DNA of 27,674 bases from Bacillota bacterium (lineage in GTDB: Bacteria > Bacillota > Clostridia > Acetivibrionales > DSM-1351): the NCBI GenBank assembly GCA_023441625.1, contig JAEZOA010000024.1, forward strand, positions 1-27,674, read 5' to 3'. A program made the position numbers and the translations under genes. The stretch's first letter is position 1; every line of letters starts with the position of its first letter. The notes beneath the pieces were generated by a model. That model saw only the letters and a program-made list of their open reading frames with translations. It was not told where the DNA came from and made no database searches. Below are positions 1-7,659 of this stretch, piece after piece.

Positions 1-16
1 TTTTGTGCCAAATGCG

Positions 17-36
17 GGGCATGGACATAATTATGA
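17..36 (+). repeat. Short repeat shared with 15541-15560
   Basis: The 20-bp sequence GGGCATGGACATAATTATGA recurs at 15541-15560 with one difference (A to G at the ninth base). In one forward frame both copies encode the peptide GHGHNYE followed soon by a stop. This resembles the HGHNY motif of the 6-pyruvoyl-tetrahydropterin synthase/QueD family, but the fragments are too short to identify. It may be a gene-end remnant or an intergenic repeat. Confidence 0.35.
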
Positions 37-51
37 ACTTGCATGAGAAAC

Positions 52-744
52 TTAAAAACTTTGCCGATCCTCGTAATCCCTTTGTGTTAATGTAATGTTT
101 AAATTACCGTTGCGGCACCTTAGTTCATCAAAAAGATTTTTCTGATCAATGGCTTCTTTTAAACTTAAGTTATAGGCAACTTCAAAAATAGTTCCAAAAT
201 CACTGGTTTTTACCCTTTTTAGCGTCCAAGAATTTGTATATTTATTTAGAATATCATCAAACAAGCCTTGAAAGTTTAAATTCTCTGGAACGTTAATTTT
301 TAGCTGCATAATAGAAGTCTTTGATTTTGCAAAGTTTATTTGATTGAGAACAATCATTACCAGACATAAAATTATTGCAAATAACGCTGAATATGCTAGA
401 TATCCCATTCCACAGCCCAAACCAACTGCTAAGGTAAAGAATACATATGCGATATCCTTAGGGTCACCAGGAGCACTTCTAAATCGGATAAGGCTAAAAG
501 CACCAGCTAGGCTAAAGGCTCTAGCAATATTATTCCCAATTAGCATTATAATAATGGCGATAATGGCTGGCAACATGATTAGAGTTATGACAAACCCTGA
601 TGAATAGCCCTCTTTTTTATGAGTATATATATAGGCAAGACTAACCACAAGACCTAACAATAAAGCTGTTCCTAAGGAAAAAAGCATACTAACTAATGTA
701 AGGGTATCACCTTCGGTAGTAGAAGAAAAAATAGATTCTAACAT
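52..744 (-). CDS. DUF4956 family membrane protein
   Basis: Small integral membrane protein of 230 residues whose biochemical role is not established for the family. The N-terminal 140 residues hold about four hydrophobic segments. The conserved family signature AGAFSLIRFRSAPGDPKDIA follows the second segment, and a soluble C-terminal domain of about 90 residues follows the last. I chose the ATG at 744 because AAGGAG lies 11 bases upstream; the in-frame GTG at 756 overlaps that ribosome site. It lies directly downstream of the VTC-domain gene with about 20 bases between, so the two are almost certainly one operon. The DUF4956/VTC pairing is common in Firmicutes, often with CotH or carbohydrate-binding surface proteins, which suggests a shared envelope or polyphosphate role. 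The family assignment rests on the signature and the neighbour. Confidence 0.9.
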   Translation of the reverse strand: MLESIFSSTTEGDTLTLVSMLFSLGTALLLGLVVSLAYIYTHKKEGYSSGFVITLIMLPAIIAIIIMLIGNNIARAFSLAGAFSLIRFRSAPGDPKDIAYVFFTLAVGLGCGMGYLAYSALFAIILCLVMIVLNQINFAKSKTSIMQLKINVPENLNFQGLFDDILNKYTNSWTLKRVKTSDFGTIFEVAYNLSLKEAIDQKNLFDELRCRNGNLNITLTQRDYEDRQSF

Positions 745-764
745 AATAAAGTTCACTCCTTAAT

Positions 765-1547
765 TTAATAGTTTACACAAAGATGTGGGCTATGAACAAT
801 ATTTGAAGCATAAGAAGAACTTTCATAGGGCTCTTTGTTTAGACAATATTTTTTATACTCTACACCATACTTTGAAAAGTTTGTTTTATATATATTAAGT
901 TCAGACAAAATTTCTGCTAACCATACAGGTACAGAATTCGATATCTTAATTTCCATAATAAACTGACCATTTCCAAGTAGCTGATTTCCAAAGCTACCAG
1001 CTTCTAAATTTAGATCATTTCTTCTTGTTATGATGTTGTTATCGAAGGTTATTCGAAAGCTCTTATCCATTTTTCCGTAAAAGGCTATTCTTGAATAGCT
1101 TATATATGTCGCTGGGTTAACTTTATTATGGCTTAGAAAATAAATTATTTCATTAATTACCTGCTCATCTATATAGCGGGTAGTAATGGGGCGTTTGCCT
1201 GATTCTAAGAAATCATATGCTTCCTGTAATGTCATGGCAGCTCGCCTCTTGTGAACAATTCCACCAGTTTTCCTTTTTAGTTCTAAAAATACTTTTGAAT
1301 TCACTGAGGTTTGAGAAGTGTAACTTCTTAAACGAAGTTTTTCTTTATAATATGGTTTTGAAAGTGAAGTTCGAATTAAATGATTATCTTGCGTATCATA
1401 ATAAATATTATAAATAGTGTAATCTGTACCGTTTTGACAATATTTATCTGGCTCCATATAATCTAACAACTTCGGTGTGAGTGCTTCAAACTGTTCATTA
1501 TTCAATAGAAATTTCATCTCATACCTTTTAAAAGTTGATAAGGACAT
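765..1547 (-). CDS. VTC-domain polyphosphate polymerase family protein
   Basis: A 260-residue cytosolic protein of the VTC/CYTH-like superfamily, in which a beta-tunnel with basic residues binds triphosphate and, in the yeast VTC complex, polymerises polyphosphate from ATP. Visible hallmarks are the N-terminal KRYEMKFLL, the YNIYYDTQDN strand, the basic KEKLRLRSY segment, the acidic FLELKRKTGGIVHKRR stretch and, near residue 200, IMEIKISNSVPVW. These match the order of tunnel-lining Arg/Lys and metal-binding Glu residues in the family. A strong ribosome site (AAGGAGG) precedes the ATG. The DUF4956 membrane gene follows immediately, so the enzyme may act at the membrane. A decayed carbohydrate-binding gene lies upstream in the same direction. 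Polyphosphate synthesis itself is inferred. Confidence 0.88.
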   Translation of the reverse strand: MSLSTFKRYEMKFLLNNEQFEALTPKLLDYMEPDKYCQNGTDYTIYNIYYDTQDNHLIRTSLSKPYYKEKLRLRSYTSQTSVNSKVFLELKRKTGGIVHKRRAAMTLQEAYDFLESGKRPITTRYIDEQVINEIIYFLSHNKVNPATYISYSRIAFYGKMDKSFRITFDNNIITRRNDLNLEAGSFGNQLLGNGQFIMEIKISNSVPVWLAEILSELNIYKTNFSKYGVEYKKYCLNKEPYESSSYASNIVHSPHLCVNY

Positions 1548-1649
1548 ATTGGCTACCTCCTTGCTTTCTAATATATTTTTATTAAGATAAGGGCTACTTT
1601 AGACTAGTTATTTAGGGTTAAACCATACCACCATCAATGTCACCTTTTC

Positions 1650-1860
1650 TTATAAAGTCCGACCAGTGTATAGGTAGTAATCACTTGAAGTACTAAAATT
1701 ATTTTGACTAGGATGCCCATTAGTAGAAAAACTATCATTACCTATAGCTACGTTTATTTGTCCATCTGAAAAGTACCAATTATAACATATGTTCCAGCAG
1801 AGGAAATTGTTACTTTGCTGCCACTGACTGTTACACCAGTCCCATTTATAGTTGAATTTT
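1650..1860 (-). pseudogene. Remnant of a carbohydrate-binding (Cthe_2159-like/DUF4353) protein
   Basis: Read on the minus strand, one frame gives GTGVTVSGSKVTISSAGTYV, then a frameshift, then SDGQINVAIGN, and ends in DYYLYTGRTL and a stop near 1650. The GVTVSGSKVTISSAGTYV...SDGQI pattern matches the N-terminal beta-helix repeat of the secreted carbohydrate-binding family typified by Cthe_2159, whose genes commonly sit beside VTC and DUF4956 genes. No start or signal peptide remains and at least one frameshift is needed, so the gene is broken. It is probably the decayed first gene of the VTC-DUF4956 operon. The family call comes from memory of the motif. Confidence 0.55.
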
Positions 1861-1967
1861 TATTTGGTATACTTATTAAATATAATGAGTAAGTGAACTT
1901 TATATTAATAAAAGGGTAAAATCAAAGCAGATTATCATAATTAATAGGTAATAAATTTGGAGGCGAC

Positions 1968-2438
1968 ATGATTCGTATAGAAAAGGCAAAGGATGAGGAT
2001 GCAAAAACTATTATTGAATGTAAAATTGATGCATACAGGGAAGAGGTAAAATTATACGGTTTTGGACCACGTGACTATGACTCGATAGAAGAGCTTATGA
2101 GAATAATGAGGGAAGAGATTTATTTCAAGATTCTTGAGGATGATATAATAATTGGGGGTATTCAGGTTCGTGATAATGGCGAGGGACAATACTGGATTGG
2201 GTCAATTTATATTAATTCGGCTAGTCAAAATAAAGGTATTGGAACAAAAGTAATGAGCTTACTGTTTAATGAATTTAAGGATTGGAAAAGCTGGTATTTA
2301 GAAACTTCATATTTGAGCTATAGAAACCAGCATTTCTATGAGAAAATGGGCTTTGTCAAGTTTGGTACAACAAAACCAAATGCTAAGCAAAATGGTTTTC
2401 ATTTATTTAAATATGTAAAAGTAAAGGATGGCATTTGA
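1968..2438 (+). CDS. GNAT family N-acetyltransferase
   Basis: Probable cytosolic acyl-CoA-dependent N-acetyltransferase of 156 residues, the normal length for a single GNAT domain. The N-terminus MIRIEKAKDEDAKTIIECK is the usual beta1/alpha1 start. The central strand IGSIYINSASQNKGIGTKVM contains the acetyl-CoA pyrophosphate-binding Q-N-K-G-I-G loop, and FYEKMGFVKFG is the typical C-terminal alpha4-beta7 element. The substrate cannot be told. The ATG is preceded by TTGGAGG at a good distance. The gene appears monocistronic, with about 190 bases of non-coding DNA before the next gene. Confidence 0.92.
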   Translation: MIRIEKAKDEDAKTIIECKIDAYREEVKLYGFGPRDYDSIEELMRIMREEIYFKILEDDIIIGGIQVRDNGEGQYWIGSIYINSASQNKGIGTKVMSLLFNEFKDWKSWYLETSYLSYRNQHFYEKMGFVKFGTTKPNAKQNGFHLFKYVKVKDGI

Positions 2439-2625
2439 TAATGCATACCTAAAATGGTAGAAAAGCTAGCTGATTGAATTTGATGCCGTACAGTTTGTAG
2501 ATGTTTACGTAGTTATCGGAGTTGGTAGATACATATTATTGAAGAGATAATATGGAATTAAAATACAATACATGGTAAAATTAAGTGGAACAGTATATAA
2601 ACTAGAAAATTAAGAGGAGAGTAAT

Positions 2626-2997
2626 ATGATAAAAGAAAATGCATTGGCTGTTTCAATTATTTGCTTAGCAGTTTCCATAGTTGTGAGTGCTGTAATTATT
2701 GGAAATGGAATAAAGTTGAATGGAAGCTATAATAGAGAAGGTTTATATAATTTATCTGAAAAGGTTACCTATATAGGTAGTAACAATAACGCTAACACAG
2801 GAAGTACGGTTTATGAAAGAAATACATATAATTTAGCCACGGCAGCTGGGTATTTGGGTATTTCAGAAAGCAGTCTGGTTGATATAATCAATTCAAAAGA
2901 TGCAGGCATACCTTACGTTAAAATCGGTAATGATTATTTATTTAATAAGGGTGCACTAGATAAATGGCTAGAAACTGTAAGGGTTGAAATTAAATAA
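2626..2997 (+). CDS. Membrane-anchored excisionase-like HTH protein
   Basis: A 123-residue protein with two parts. Residues 6-28 form a single hydrophobic segment without a clear signal-peptidase or lipoprotein site, so it is probably an uncleaved anchor. After a linker of about 40 residues, residues 67-120 (YNLATAAGYLGISESSLVDI, then PYVKIGNDYLFNKGALDKWL) match the MerR/excisionase-type winged HTH (HTH_17 family) usually found in Xis proteins and phage regulators. With an N-terminal anchor, the C-terminal domain would most likely face the cytoplasm. AGAGGAG precedes the ATG. Two small genes follow in the same direction within about 60 bases each, suggesting one transcript. Function is unknown; a membrane-tethered DNA-binding or structural role is inference. 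Confidence 0.85.
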   Translation: MIKENALAVSIICLAVSIVVSAVIIGNGIKLNGSYNREGLYNLSEKVTYIGSNNNANTGSTVYERNTYNLATAAGYLGISESSLVDIINSKDAGIPYVKIGNDYLFNKGALDKWLETVRVEIK

Positions 2998-3052
2998 AAA
3001 ACTGAAATATATTTACCATGTGGACATTGCTATGTGATGTGGGGAGGCTATA

Positions 3053-3997
3053 TTGAGAATATTAAAGTTTTTATGCATTATTTTAAGCTGTACAATGGTG
3101 ATATCCTTAACTGGGTGTAATGTCGCCGAGCAAATATCCATTCGTCTTAATATGCTGAATTCAGAAACTATTAATTTGGAAACAACGGAGAATGTTTTAA
3201 ACTCCTTTAGCGAAAAAGATAAAAATGCCTTGAAGGGGTTGTTTTGCGAAAAAACCCGAGGCTTGGAGGATATTGATGAACAAATTCTAGCAGGCTTTGA
3301 CCTTTTTAAGGGTAAAGTTGCTTCCTTTGATGACCATATTATGGCGTATGAGGGTAGTTCGATTGAGAATGGGGAAATAACGTTTCTTGAAAGGGCATGG
3401 AATGTTTTTGATATTGTAACAGATGAGGGCAAAGTTTATGAATTTTATATTGAAGTATATGTTACTTATGAGGGTGATAAAAAAAGAGAAGGTATATCGC
3501 AAATTACCATTACAAGTAGCGATGGCGCAGAATTAAAAATAGGTTATGGATGGCCTAGGTACTATTCCGAAGGTAGAGAAATGTCATATAAGGTAATTAA
3601 GGCGTTTAGTTCAAACGACATGGATGGACTCAAATCCATGTTTTGCACAAAAACATTAGAAATAGCAGATATTGATAAGCAAATTCAAAAAGGGCTTAGC
3701 TTTTTTGACGGTGAAGCAACTATGGGAAAAGTCGATGATGAGTATACAGTTTATGATGGCTCTCACGACTATCGTACTTTTGTGGATGAACATGAAATAG
3801 TGAAAAACAGTAAACCGATTCGTACCTCAATAACTGTACTTAACGAAAACATTGAAACTGATGCAGGTAAAATATATAAAATTGAGTTTAATGCATATCT
3901 TCTTTACACTGGGGATGAGACCTATAAAGGTATATCACAAATCATAATCACAAGCGATGATGGCAGCAAACAAATAATAGGGAAAAAGATAGACTAA
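3053..3997 (+). CDS. Lipoprotein with two DUF5104-like repeats
   Basis: Predicted surface lipoprotein of 314 residues. The N-terminus has a short basic region, a hydrophobic stretch and the lipobox LTGC with the lipid-attached cysteine at residue 22. The rest is two tandem copies of one domain. Copy 1 starts around NVLNSFSEKDKNALKGLFC and ends at GISQITITSSDG. Copy 2 starts around KVIKAFSSNDMDGLKSMFC and ends at GISQIIITSDDG. This is the pattern of DUF5104 proteins of Clostridia, whose function is unknown. The start is a TTG preceded by GGGGAGG at 5 bases, and no nearby ATG fits. It lies between the HTH-anchor gene and a small unknown gene, all on the plus strand. Confidence 0.88.
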   Translation: MRILKFLCIILSCTMVISLTGCNVAEQISIRLNMLNSETINLETTENVLNSFSEKDKNALKGLFCEKTRGLEDIDEQILAGFDLFKGKVASFDDHIMAYEGSSIENGEITFLERAWNVFDIVTDEGKVYEFYIEVYVTYEGDKKREGISQITITSSDGAELKIGYGWPRYYSEGREMSYKVIKAFSSNDMDGLKSMFCTKTLEIADIDKQIQKGLSFFDGEATMGKVDDEYTVYDGSHDYRTFVDEHEIVKNSKPIRTSITVLNENIETDAGKIYKIEFNAYLLYTGDETYKGISQIIITSDDGSKQIIGKKID

Positions 3998-4030
3998 ATG
4001 TTAAACTAATAATTAAGGGTGGGTGAAAGT

Positions 4031-4300
4031 ATGGAAATACAAAGTAATGCGGTTTCAATAACATACGATAAGCAAGGTTCAACTTTGATTAATAATAACC
4101 GATTATCAACAAAAAATAAGCCGAGTTGGTGCAAAGAATTTTATACTGCTGAGGAGTTTAATGCAAAGATTGATGCGGAGATTAAAAGTAATGCATATAA
4201 AAAAACGTCTATTGTTGAACAAGAAATGCTAAATAAAATGTTAAGTCATGGTATATATGTTAAGAACCAGCAAATAATAATGAAACTATCGGCAGAGTAA
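4031..4300 (+). CDS. Small hypothetical protein (89 aa)
   Basis: I do not recognise a family. The product is hydrophilic with no signal peptide or membrane segment. It is Asn- and Lys-rich, with a likely helical C-terminal half (around FNAKIDAEIKSNAYKKTSIV). The ATG at 4031 sits behind a purine-rich GGGTGGGTGAAAG ribosome site; an in-frame GTG at 4019 lies inside that site and is less likely. It starts 33 bases after the DUF5104 lipoprotein gene and may share its transcript. Confidence 0.6.
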   Translation: MEIQSNAVSITYDKQGSTLINNNRLSTKNKPSWCKEFYTAEEFNAKIDAEIKSNAYKKTSIVEQEMLNKMLSHGIYVKNQQIIMKLSAE

Positions 4301-4325
4301 TCCAAATTTTTAATGCTTAAGAGGT

Positions 4326-4454
4326 GTGTTCAATGATGAATCTATTTCTCCGATGATTTGCTGTAAGAGTAACAAATACCATTTTGTGTCAAAAAATCTT
4401 GTTGATGAGTCAAATGGGACGAAAATTATAGTATATCGGAAAAGATATTACTAA
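4326..4454 (+). CDS. Possible small ORF or gene remnant (42 aa)
   Basis: A short frame starting at a GTG gives a basic peptide with a Cys-Cys pair (MICCKSNKYHFVSKNLV) and ends KIIVYRKRYY. AGAGG touches the GTG with almost no spacing, which weakens the start; the internal ATG at 4362 has no ribosome site. It could be a real small protein or the tail of a decayed gene. No family is recognised. Confidence 0.25.
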   Translation: MFNDESISPMICCKSNKYHFVSKNLVDESNGTKIIVYRKRYY

Positions 4455-4545
4455 TATTTTTCAATTAAAGTAAGCAGGATATAAAAGGTTATTTGGTAAG
4501 GGAAATAAAAATAATGTATACTAGCAAGTCATGATTTAACTCAAA

Positions 4546-4580
4546 GAAGGCCTCAAGGTTTAAACTTGAAAGCCTTTTTC
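4546..4580 (+). terminator. Rho-independent terminator
   Basis: A hairpin with arms AAGGCCTCAAG and CTTGAAAGCCTT (one internal mismatch) and a 6-7 base loop is followed by a T run. It would end transcripts from the genes at 2.6-4.5 kb. It abuts the MarR remnant, so it may mark the breakpoint where the 5' part of that gene was lost. Confidence 0.75.
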
Positions 4581-4585
4581 CTTAG

Positions 4586-4730
4586 AGAAGAGAGTGACGA
4601 ATATGATAAGGTGTCCAGTAAAATGAGCGAAATTTATTACGCAGGATTTTCGAATGATGAAATTATCTCATTTGAAGATACTCTGCGACGAATCTTAAAA
4701 AATCTAAATGAAAGTGAGAATAGTATATGA
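4586..4730 (+). pseudogene. C-terminal stump of a MarR family regulator
   Basis: An open frame without a plausible start encodes REESDEYDKVSSKMSEIYYA, then GFSNDEIISFEDTLRRILKN and a short tail ending at a TGA that overlaps the ATG of the next gene (ATGA). The GFS-DEI-F-L-RIL-NL pattern is the dimerisation helix at the C-terminus of MarR-family repressors, normally preceded by about 100 residues of winged-helix domain, which is absent. A terminator sits immediately upstream. The preserved ATGA overlap shows the intact gene was once translationally coupled to the flavin reductase and probably regulated it. Confidence 0.7.
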
Positions 4731-5314
4731 AAAAATCATTGTCGCCAACCAATAGTTTTTGTCCACAGACACTGTTTGTATATGGCACATACAATAGCGA
4801 TGGCAAACCCGACTTCGGGTTGTTCAGCTGGGTAAGTTATTACTGGGGTGAAAATCTCGGCGTCATGGCTGCGATATGTCAGGATAAGCGCACTCGTGAC
4901 AATATCCGCACAAACGGTGTCTTTTCAATGGGATTGGTCACAGAAGAATTACTGCCGGTGGCTGACTATTTCGGTGGTAAATCCGGCTACGATGCAGATA
5001 AAATGAATATCCCTGTCAACGTCGAAAAAGGGCGGACGCTAGATGTCCCAGTGCTGGAAAAATGCCCGTGGACATTCGAACTGGAAGTTGATAAGACATT
5101 TCAGGATAATGATGTCGATATCTACTTGTGTAAGATTTGTAATGTGTTAGCTGACGAGGCGTTGTGCGATGAATCTGTTGCTATCGAAGAAAGGATCAAC
5201 CTTATGCGCCCAGCACGTATGGTAGGCAATACATATTTTTCATGGGATGGTCACACTTTGGGTAAATGGGGCGAACCATCGAAGAAACTTAATATAAGTG
5301 AGAGTAAAGTGTGA
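4727..5314 (+). CDS. Flavin reductase family (FMN-binding) protein
   Basis: Cytosolic flavoprotein of 195 residues related to the flavin reductase/FMN-binding split-barrel fold. It begins with SFCPQTLFVYGTYNSDGKPD and continues FGLFSWVSYYWGENLGVMAA and KRTRDNIRTNGVFSMGLVTE. This follows the family order of substrate strand, FMN-phosphate loop with the T-R-N-I segment, and central strand. Members reduce flavin with NAD(P)H or act as FMN-dependent oxidoreductases; the partner is not visible. Codon choice (CTG, GGC, GCG, GTC) is clearly more GC-rich than in the flanking genes, suggesting recent acquisition. The start overlaps the stop of the MarR remnant. With the regulator gone and a terminator upstream, it is unclear what drives expression. 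Confidence 0.85.
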   Translation: MKKSLSPTNSFCPQTLFVYGTYNSDGKPDFGLFSWVSYYWGENLGVMAAICQDKRTRDNIRTNGVFSMGLVTEELLPVADYFGGKSGYDADKMNIPVNVEKGRTLDVPVLEKCPWTFELEVDKTFQDNDVDIYLCKICNVLADEALCDESVAIEERINLMRPARMVGNTYFSWDGHTLGKWGEPSKKLNISESKV

Positions 5315-5402
5315 AAGAACTACAATAAGCAAAAAAAGAAATAAACTCATTGGTTGAAAACGCAAATACTTTTCAAAAATTCAAGCACACATAGTTAAAA
5401 CA

Positions 5403-5431
5403 TTGAAAACAACTTTTGATAGTGTTAAAAT
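5403..5431 (+). promoter_or_regulatory. Sigma-A type promoter for the methyltransferase gene
   Basis: TTGAAA at 5403-5408 and TAAAAT at 5426-5431 are separated by exactly 17 bases and lie about 80 bases before the methyltransferase start. No competing promoter of equal quality is seen in this gap. Confidence 0.6.
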
Positions 5432-5514
5432 ATGGTACATTAAAAATATTACCTGCGTTTGCATTGTGAATTGCCAATGGAGTACCAAATTTATATTTTT
5501 GAAAGGAGGTAAGT

Positions 5515-6300
5515 ATGGATTTAAGAAAGTCTTTTGATAGTGAAGTAGCAAATTATGATAAATGGAGACCACGTTATTGTAATGAACTTTTTAACGATAT
5601 TATAGAATATTCAAAACTTGATTCTGAAAAGGAATGTATTGAGATAGGTTGTGGTACAGGGCAAGCTACTGAACCTATATTAAAAACTGGCAGTTCTCTT
5701 TTAGCATTAGAGCTTGGTGAAAACTTTACAGAATTTACAAGAAATAAATTTAGCCATTACAAGAACTTTCAAATAGAGAATGCCGATTTCGAAAAATTTG
5801 AATTAGTAAATAACAAATTTGACCTTATGTTTTCTGGAACAGCTTTTCATTGGATATCTGAGGAAATTGGTTATCCTAAAGTTTACAATATTTTGAAAAG
5901 CGGTGGAACAATTGCGCTTTTTTGGAATAAACCAGGACCTAAAAGTTTTGATGACCAGTTGCACTTAAAAATGCAAGAAGTATATGCTAAATATCGTGGT
6001 CCAGAAGAAATGCAAAAAGCTAAAATTGAGCGTGAAAATCCACAAGAGCGTTATGCAAAAATAATTAGTACAATTGAAAAGTATGGTTTTGTTGGAGCAG
6101 AATGTCGCTTGTTTAAACAAGTAAGAGAGTTTACTGCAGATGAATATATTGGTTTATTAAGTACATATTCTGATAATATTTCTTTACAAGAGCCAGTTAA
6201 AACACAATTTTTAACAGATATTCGTGATGTAATTTATAGTTTCAATAATATCATAAAAGTTTATGACACCATGGAGTTATATTTATCAAAAAAGCCGTAA
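5515..6300 (+). CDS. Class I SAM-dependent methyltransferase
   Basis: Predicted cytosolic methyltransferase of 261 residues with a Rossmann-type class I fold. SAM motif I is CIEIGCGTGQATEPIL near residues 41-56. Motif II, ending the second strand, is LLALELGENF. The motif IV region is FDLMFSGTAFHWI, and post-motif KSGGTIALFWNKPGP follows. The N-terminal FDSEVANYDKWRPRY is typical of UbiE/Tam-like small-molecule methyltransferases. The acceptor substrate is unknown. An ideal GAAAGGAGGT precedes the ATG. The gene stands alone between its own promoter and a strong terminator, a cassette arrangement consistent with horizontal spread. Confidence 0.9.
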   Translation: MDLRKSFDSEVANYDKWRPRYCNELFNDIIEYSKLDSEKECIEIGCGTGQATEPILKTGSSLLALELGENFTEFTRNKFSHYKNFQIENADFEKFELVNNKFDLMFSGTAFHWISEEIGYPKVYNILKSGGTIALFWNKPGPKSFDDQLHLKMQEVYAKYRGPEEMQKAKIERENPQERYAKIISTIEKYGFVGAECRLFKQVREFTADEYIGLLSTYSDNISLQEPVKTQFLTDIRDVIYSFNNIIKVYDTMELYLSKKP

Positions 6301-6364
6301 ACACATAGTATAAGCATTCGTAGTAGGATGCTCAAACAAATCTCAACTTCCAAAATTTTAAAAT

Positions 6365-6520
6365 AAAAAGAGTGGTAAGGTATAAAACCTTAACCACTCT
6401 TTCAATTTAACATAAGCAATGTTGGCTTGCCAACTTGCGTTGTTTTGGATTACAAAAACATTGTCATGACAAACTCACCATTAAAATAAACAGTGTTTTG
6501 AAATAATTACCTGCCCTGGG
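6365..6520. repeat. Copy A of an intergenic repeat (hairpin plus conserved tract)
   Basis: After the hairpin, this copy contains TTTGGATTACAA and CCATTAAAATAAACAGTGTT. The same order (hairpin, TTTGGAATTACAA, CCGTTAAAATAAATAGTGTT) occurs at 10869-10976. In that copy the tract lies, on the minus strand, directly behind the 3' end of a tRNA-Ser fragment. Read on the minus strand, both copies encode YFNG within a short frame. The unit is probably a repeated trailer/terminator segment rather than a gene. The rest of the gap to the AraC gene shows no coding potential. Confidence 0.5.
6367..6406 (+). terminator. Strong, probably bidirectional terminator
   Basis: AAAGAGTGGTAAGG and CCTTAACCACTCTTT form a near-perfect stem of about 13 pairs around a small AT loop, with A and T runs on either side. 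It follows the methyltransferase stop. A similar hairpin occurs at 10870-10908, and the two share downstream sequence. Confidence 0.85.
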
Positions 6521-6618
6521 ACATCTTTAAAATTACCAGCCACTGTCTCCAATAATTATTTTACTGATACACAAATATTGTACAGCAGTCATGAGTATGC
6601 TGAACACTTATTAAGAAC

Positions 6619-6655
6619 TTACACTTGTCCTGCTTGGCATTTGGCATAAGTGTAA
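6619..6655 (+). promoter_or_regulatory. Inverted repeat upstream of the AraC-type gene
   Basis: TTACACTT at 6619-6626 and AAGTGTAA at 6648-6655 are perfect complements separated by 21 bases, followed by an A-rich run. This could be an operator for the downstream regulator or a weak terminator. The spacing places the half-sites about three helical turns apart. Confidence 0.4.
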
Positions 6656-6769
6656 AAAATGGAAAATTGCTTTTTGCATATGTGGACATAAAAAGAGAAA
6701 AGAAAAGCTATGTGTTATGGTATAGTATATATGAAAAATCATGATTTTCACGAATGGATGTTGATAAAA

Positions 6770-7648
6770 ATGGAGTGGTTAAAAAGATTTTCACAGGCGA
6801 TAGATTATATTGAGCAAAACCTCGATAGTGAAATTAGTTATGAGGAGGCCGCCAGCATAGCTTGTTGTTCAATGAGCTATTTTCAAAGGATGTTTTCATA
6901 TGTTGTTGGGCTTCCTCTTTCGGAATATATCCGTCAACGTCGTATGACACAGGCCGCTTTTGATTTGCAAAATGGTAAGGAGAAAGTACAGGATATTGGA
7001 GCGAAATATGGATATATATCTCCTGCATCATTTCATCGTGCCTTTCAAGCCGTTCATGGTGTGCCTCCTTCGGCGGCGAGATTATCAGGTACAGAACTAA
7101 ACTCTTACCCACGACTACATTTGTCTGTATCAATCAGTGGTACCAACGGACTTCGTTATCGGATGGAGAAGAAAGATGCAATGCGATTCGTTGGTGTTAC
7201 CTTGCCGTTACCGGACAATATTTCGCAATATGAAAGTCATTATGGGAAGTTTTGGAAGGAGTCTAGCACTAATGGTACACTTCGCGAAATAATTGAGCTA
7301 AATGGTGATATGGATTCGACTGTCTGCGGAGTTATAAGTGATATTGACCCATGTAATCCATTGTATTACCTTGCAGTACAAACGGACAAACCCAAACCAT
7401 ACAACATGTCCGAAATAGTGATACCTGCGGCACAATGGGTTATGTTTACATATTTTGGAAAACAACTGTTGACGTATGAGGAAGCCAATAAACGCTTTTT
7501 TACTGAATGGTTACCATTTACAGATTATGAAGTAGCCCAAACAGCTGAGATGAAAGTATACCCTGCTCGTGAGGTTCACACACAACCCTTTGAATACTGT
7601 TCAAAATGTGAATTTTGGATAGCTGTAAAAAAGGAACACGAAAGGTGA
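6770..7648 (+). CDS. AraC family regulator with GyrI-like effector-binding domain
   Basis: Transcription regulator of 292 residues. Residues 1-105 are the AraC DNA-binding domain with two HTH motifs: ISYEEAASIACCSMSYFQRM and VQDIGAKYGYISPASFHRAF. Residues 140-290 match the GyrI-like/SOUL-type effector-binding domain (MRFVGVTLPL, then VCGVISDIDP, MSEIVIPAAQWVMFTYFG and the C-terminal EFWIAVKK), which binds small hydrophobic or cationic ligands in Rob/BmrR-type regulators. I chose the internal ATG because family members start MEWLKRF; the frame is open from 6710 and could add about 20 residues. The amidohydrolase gene follows 11 bases downstream, so the regulator probably controls its own operon. 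Confidence 0.88.
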   Translation: MEWLKRFSQAIDYIEQNLDSEISYEEAASIACCSMSYFQRMFSYVVGLPLSEYIRQRRMTQAAFDLQNGKEKVQDIGAKYGYISPASFHRAFQAVHGVPPSAARLSGTELNSYPRLHLSVSISGTNGLRYRMEKKDAMRFVGVTLPLPDNISQYESHYGKFWKESSTNGTLREIIELNGDMDSTVCGVISDIDPCNPLYYLAVQTDKPKPYNMSEIVIPAAQWVMFTYFGKQLLTYEEANKRFFTEWLPFTDYEVAQTAEMKVYPAREVHTQPFEYCSKCEFWIAVKKEHER

Positions 7649-7659
7649 AGATGTGATGC

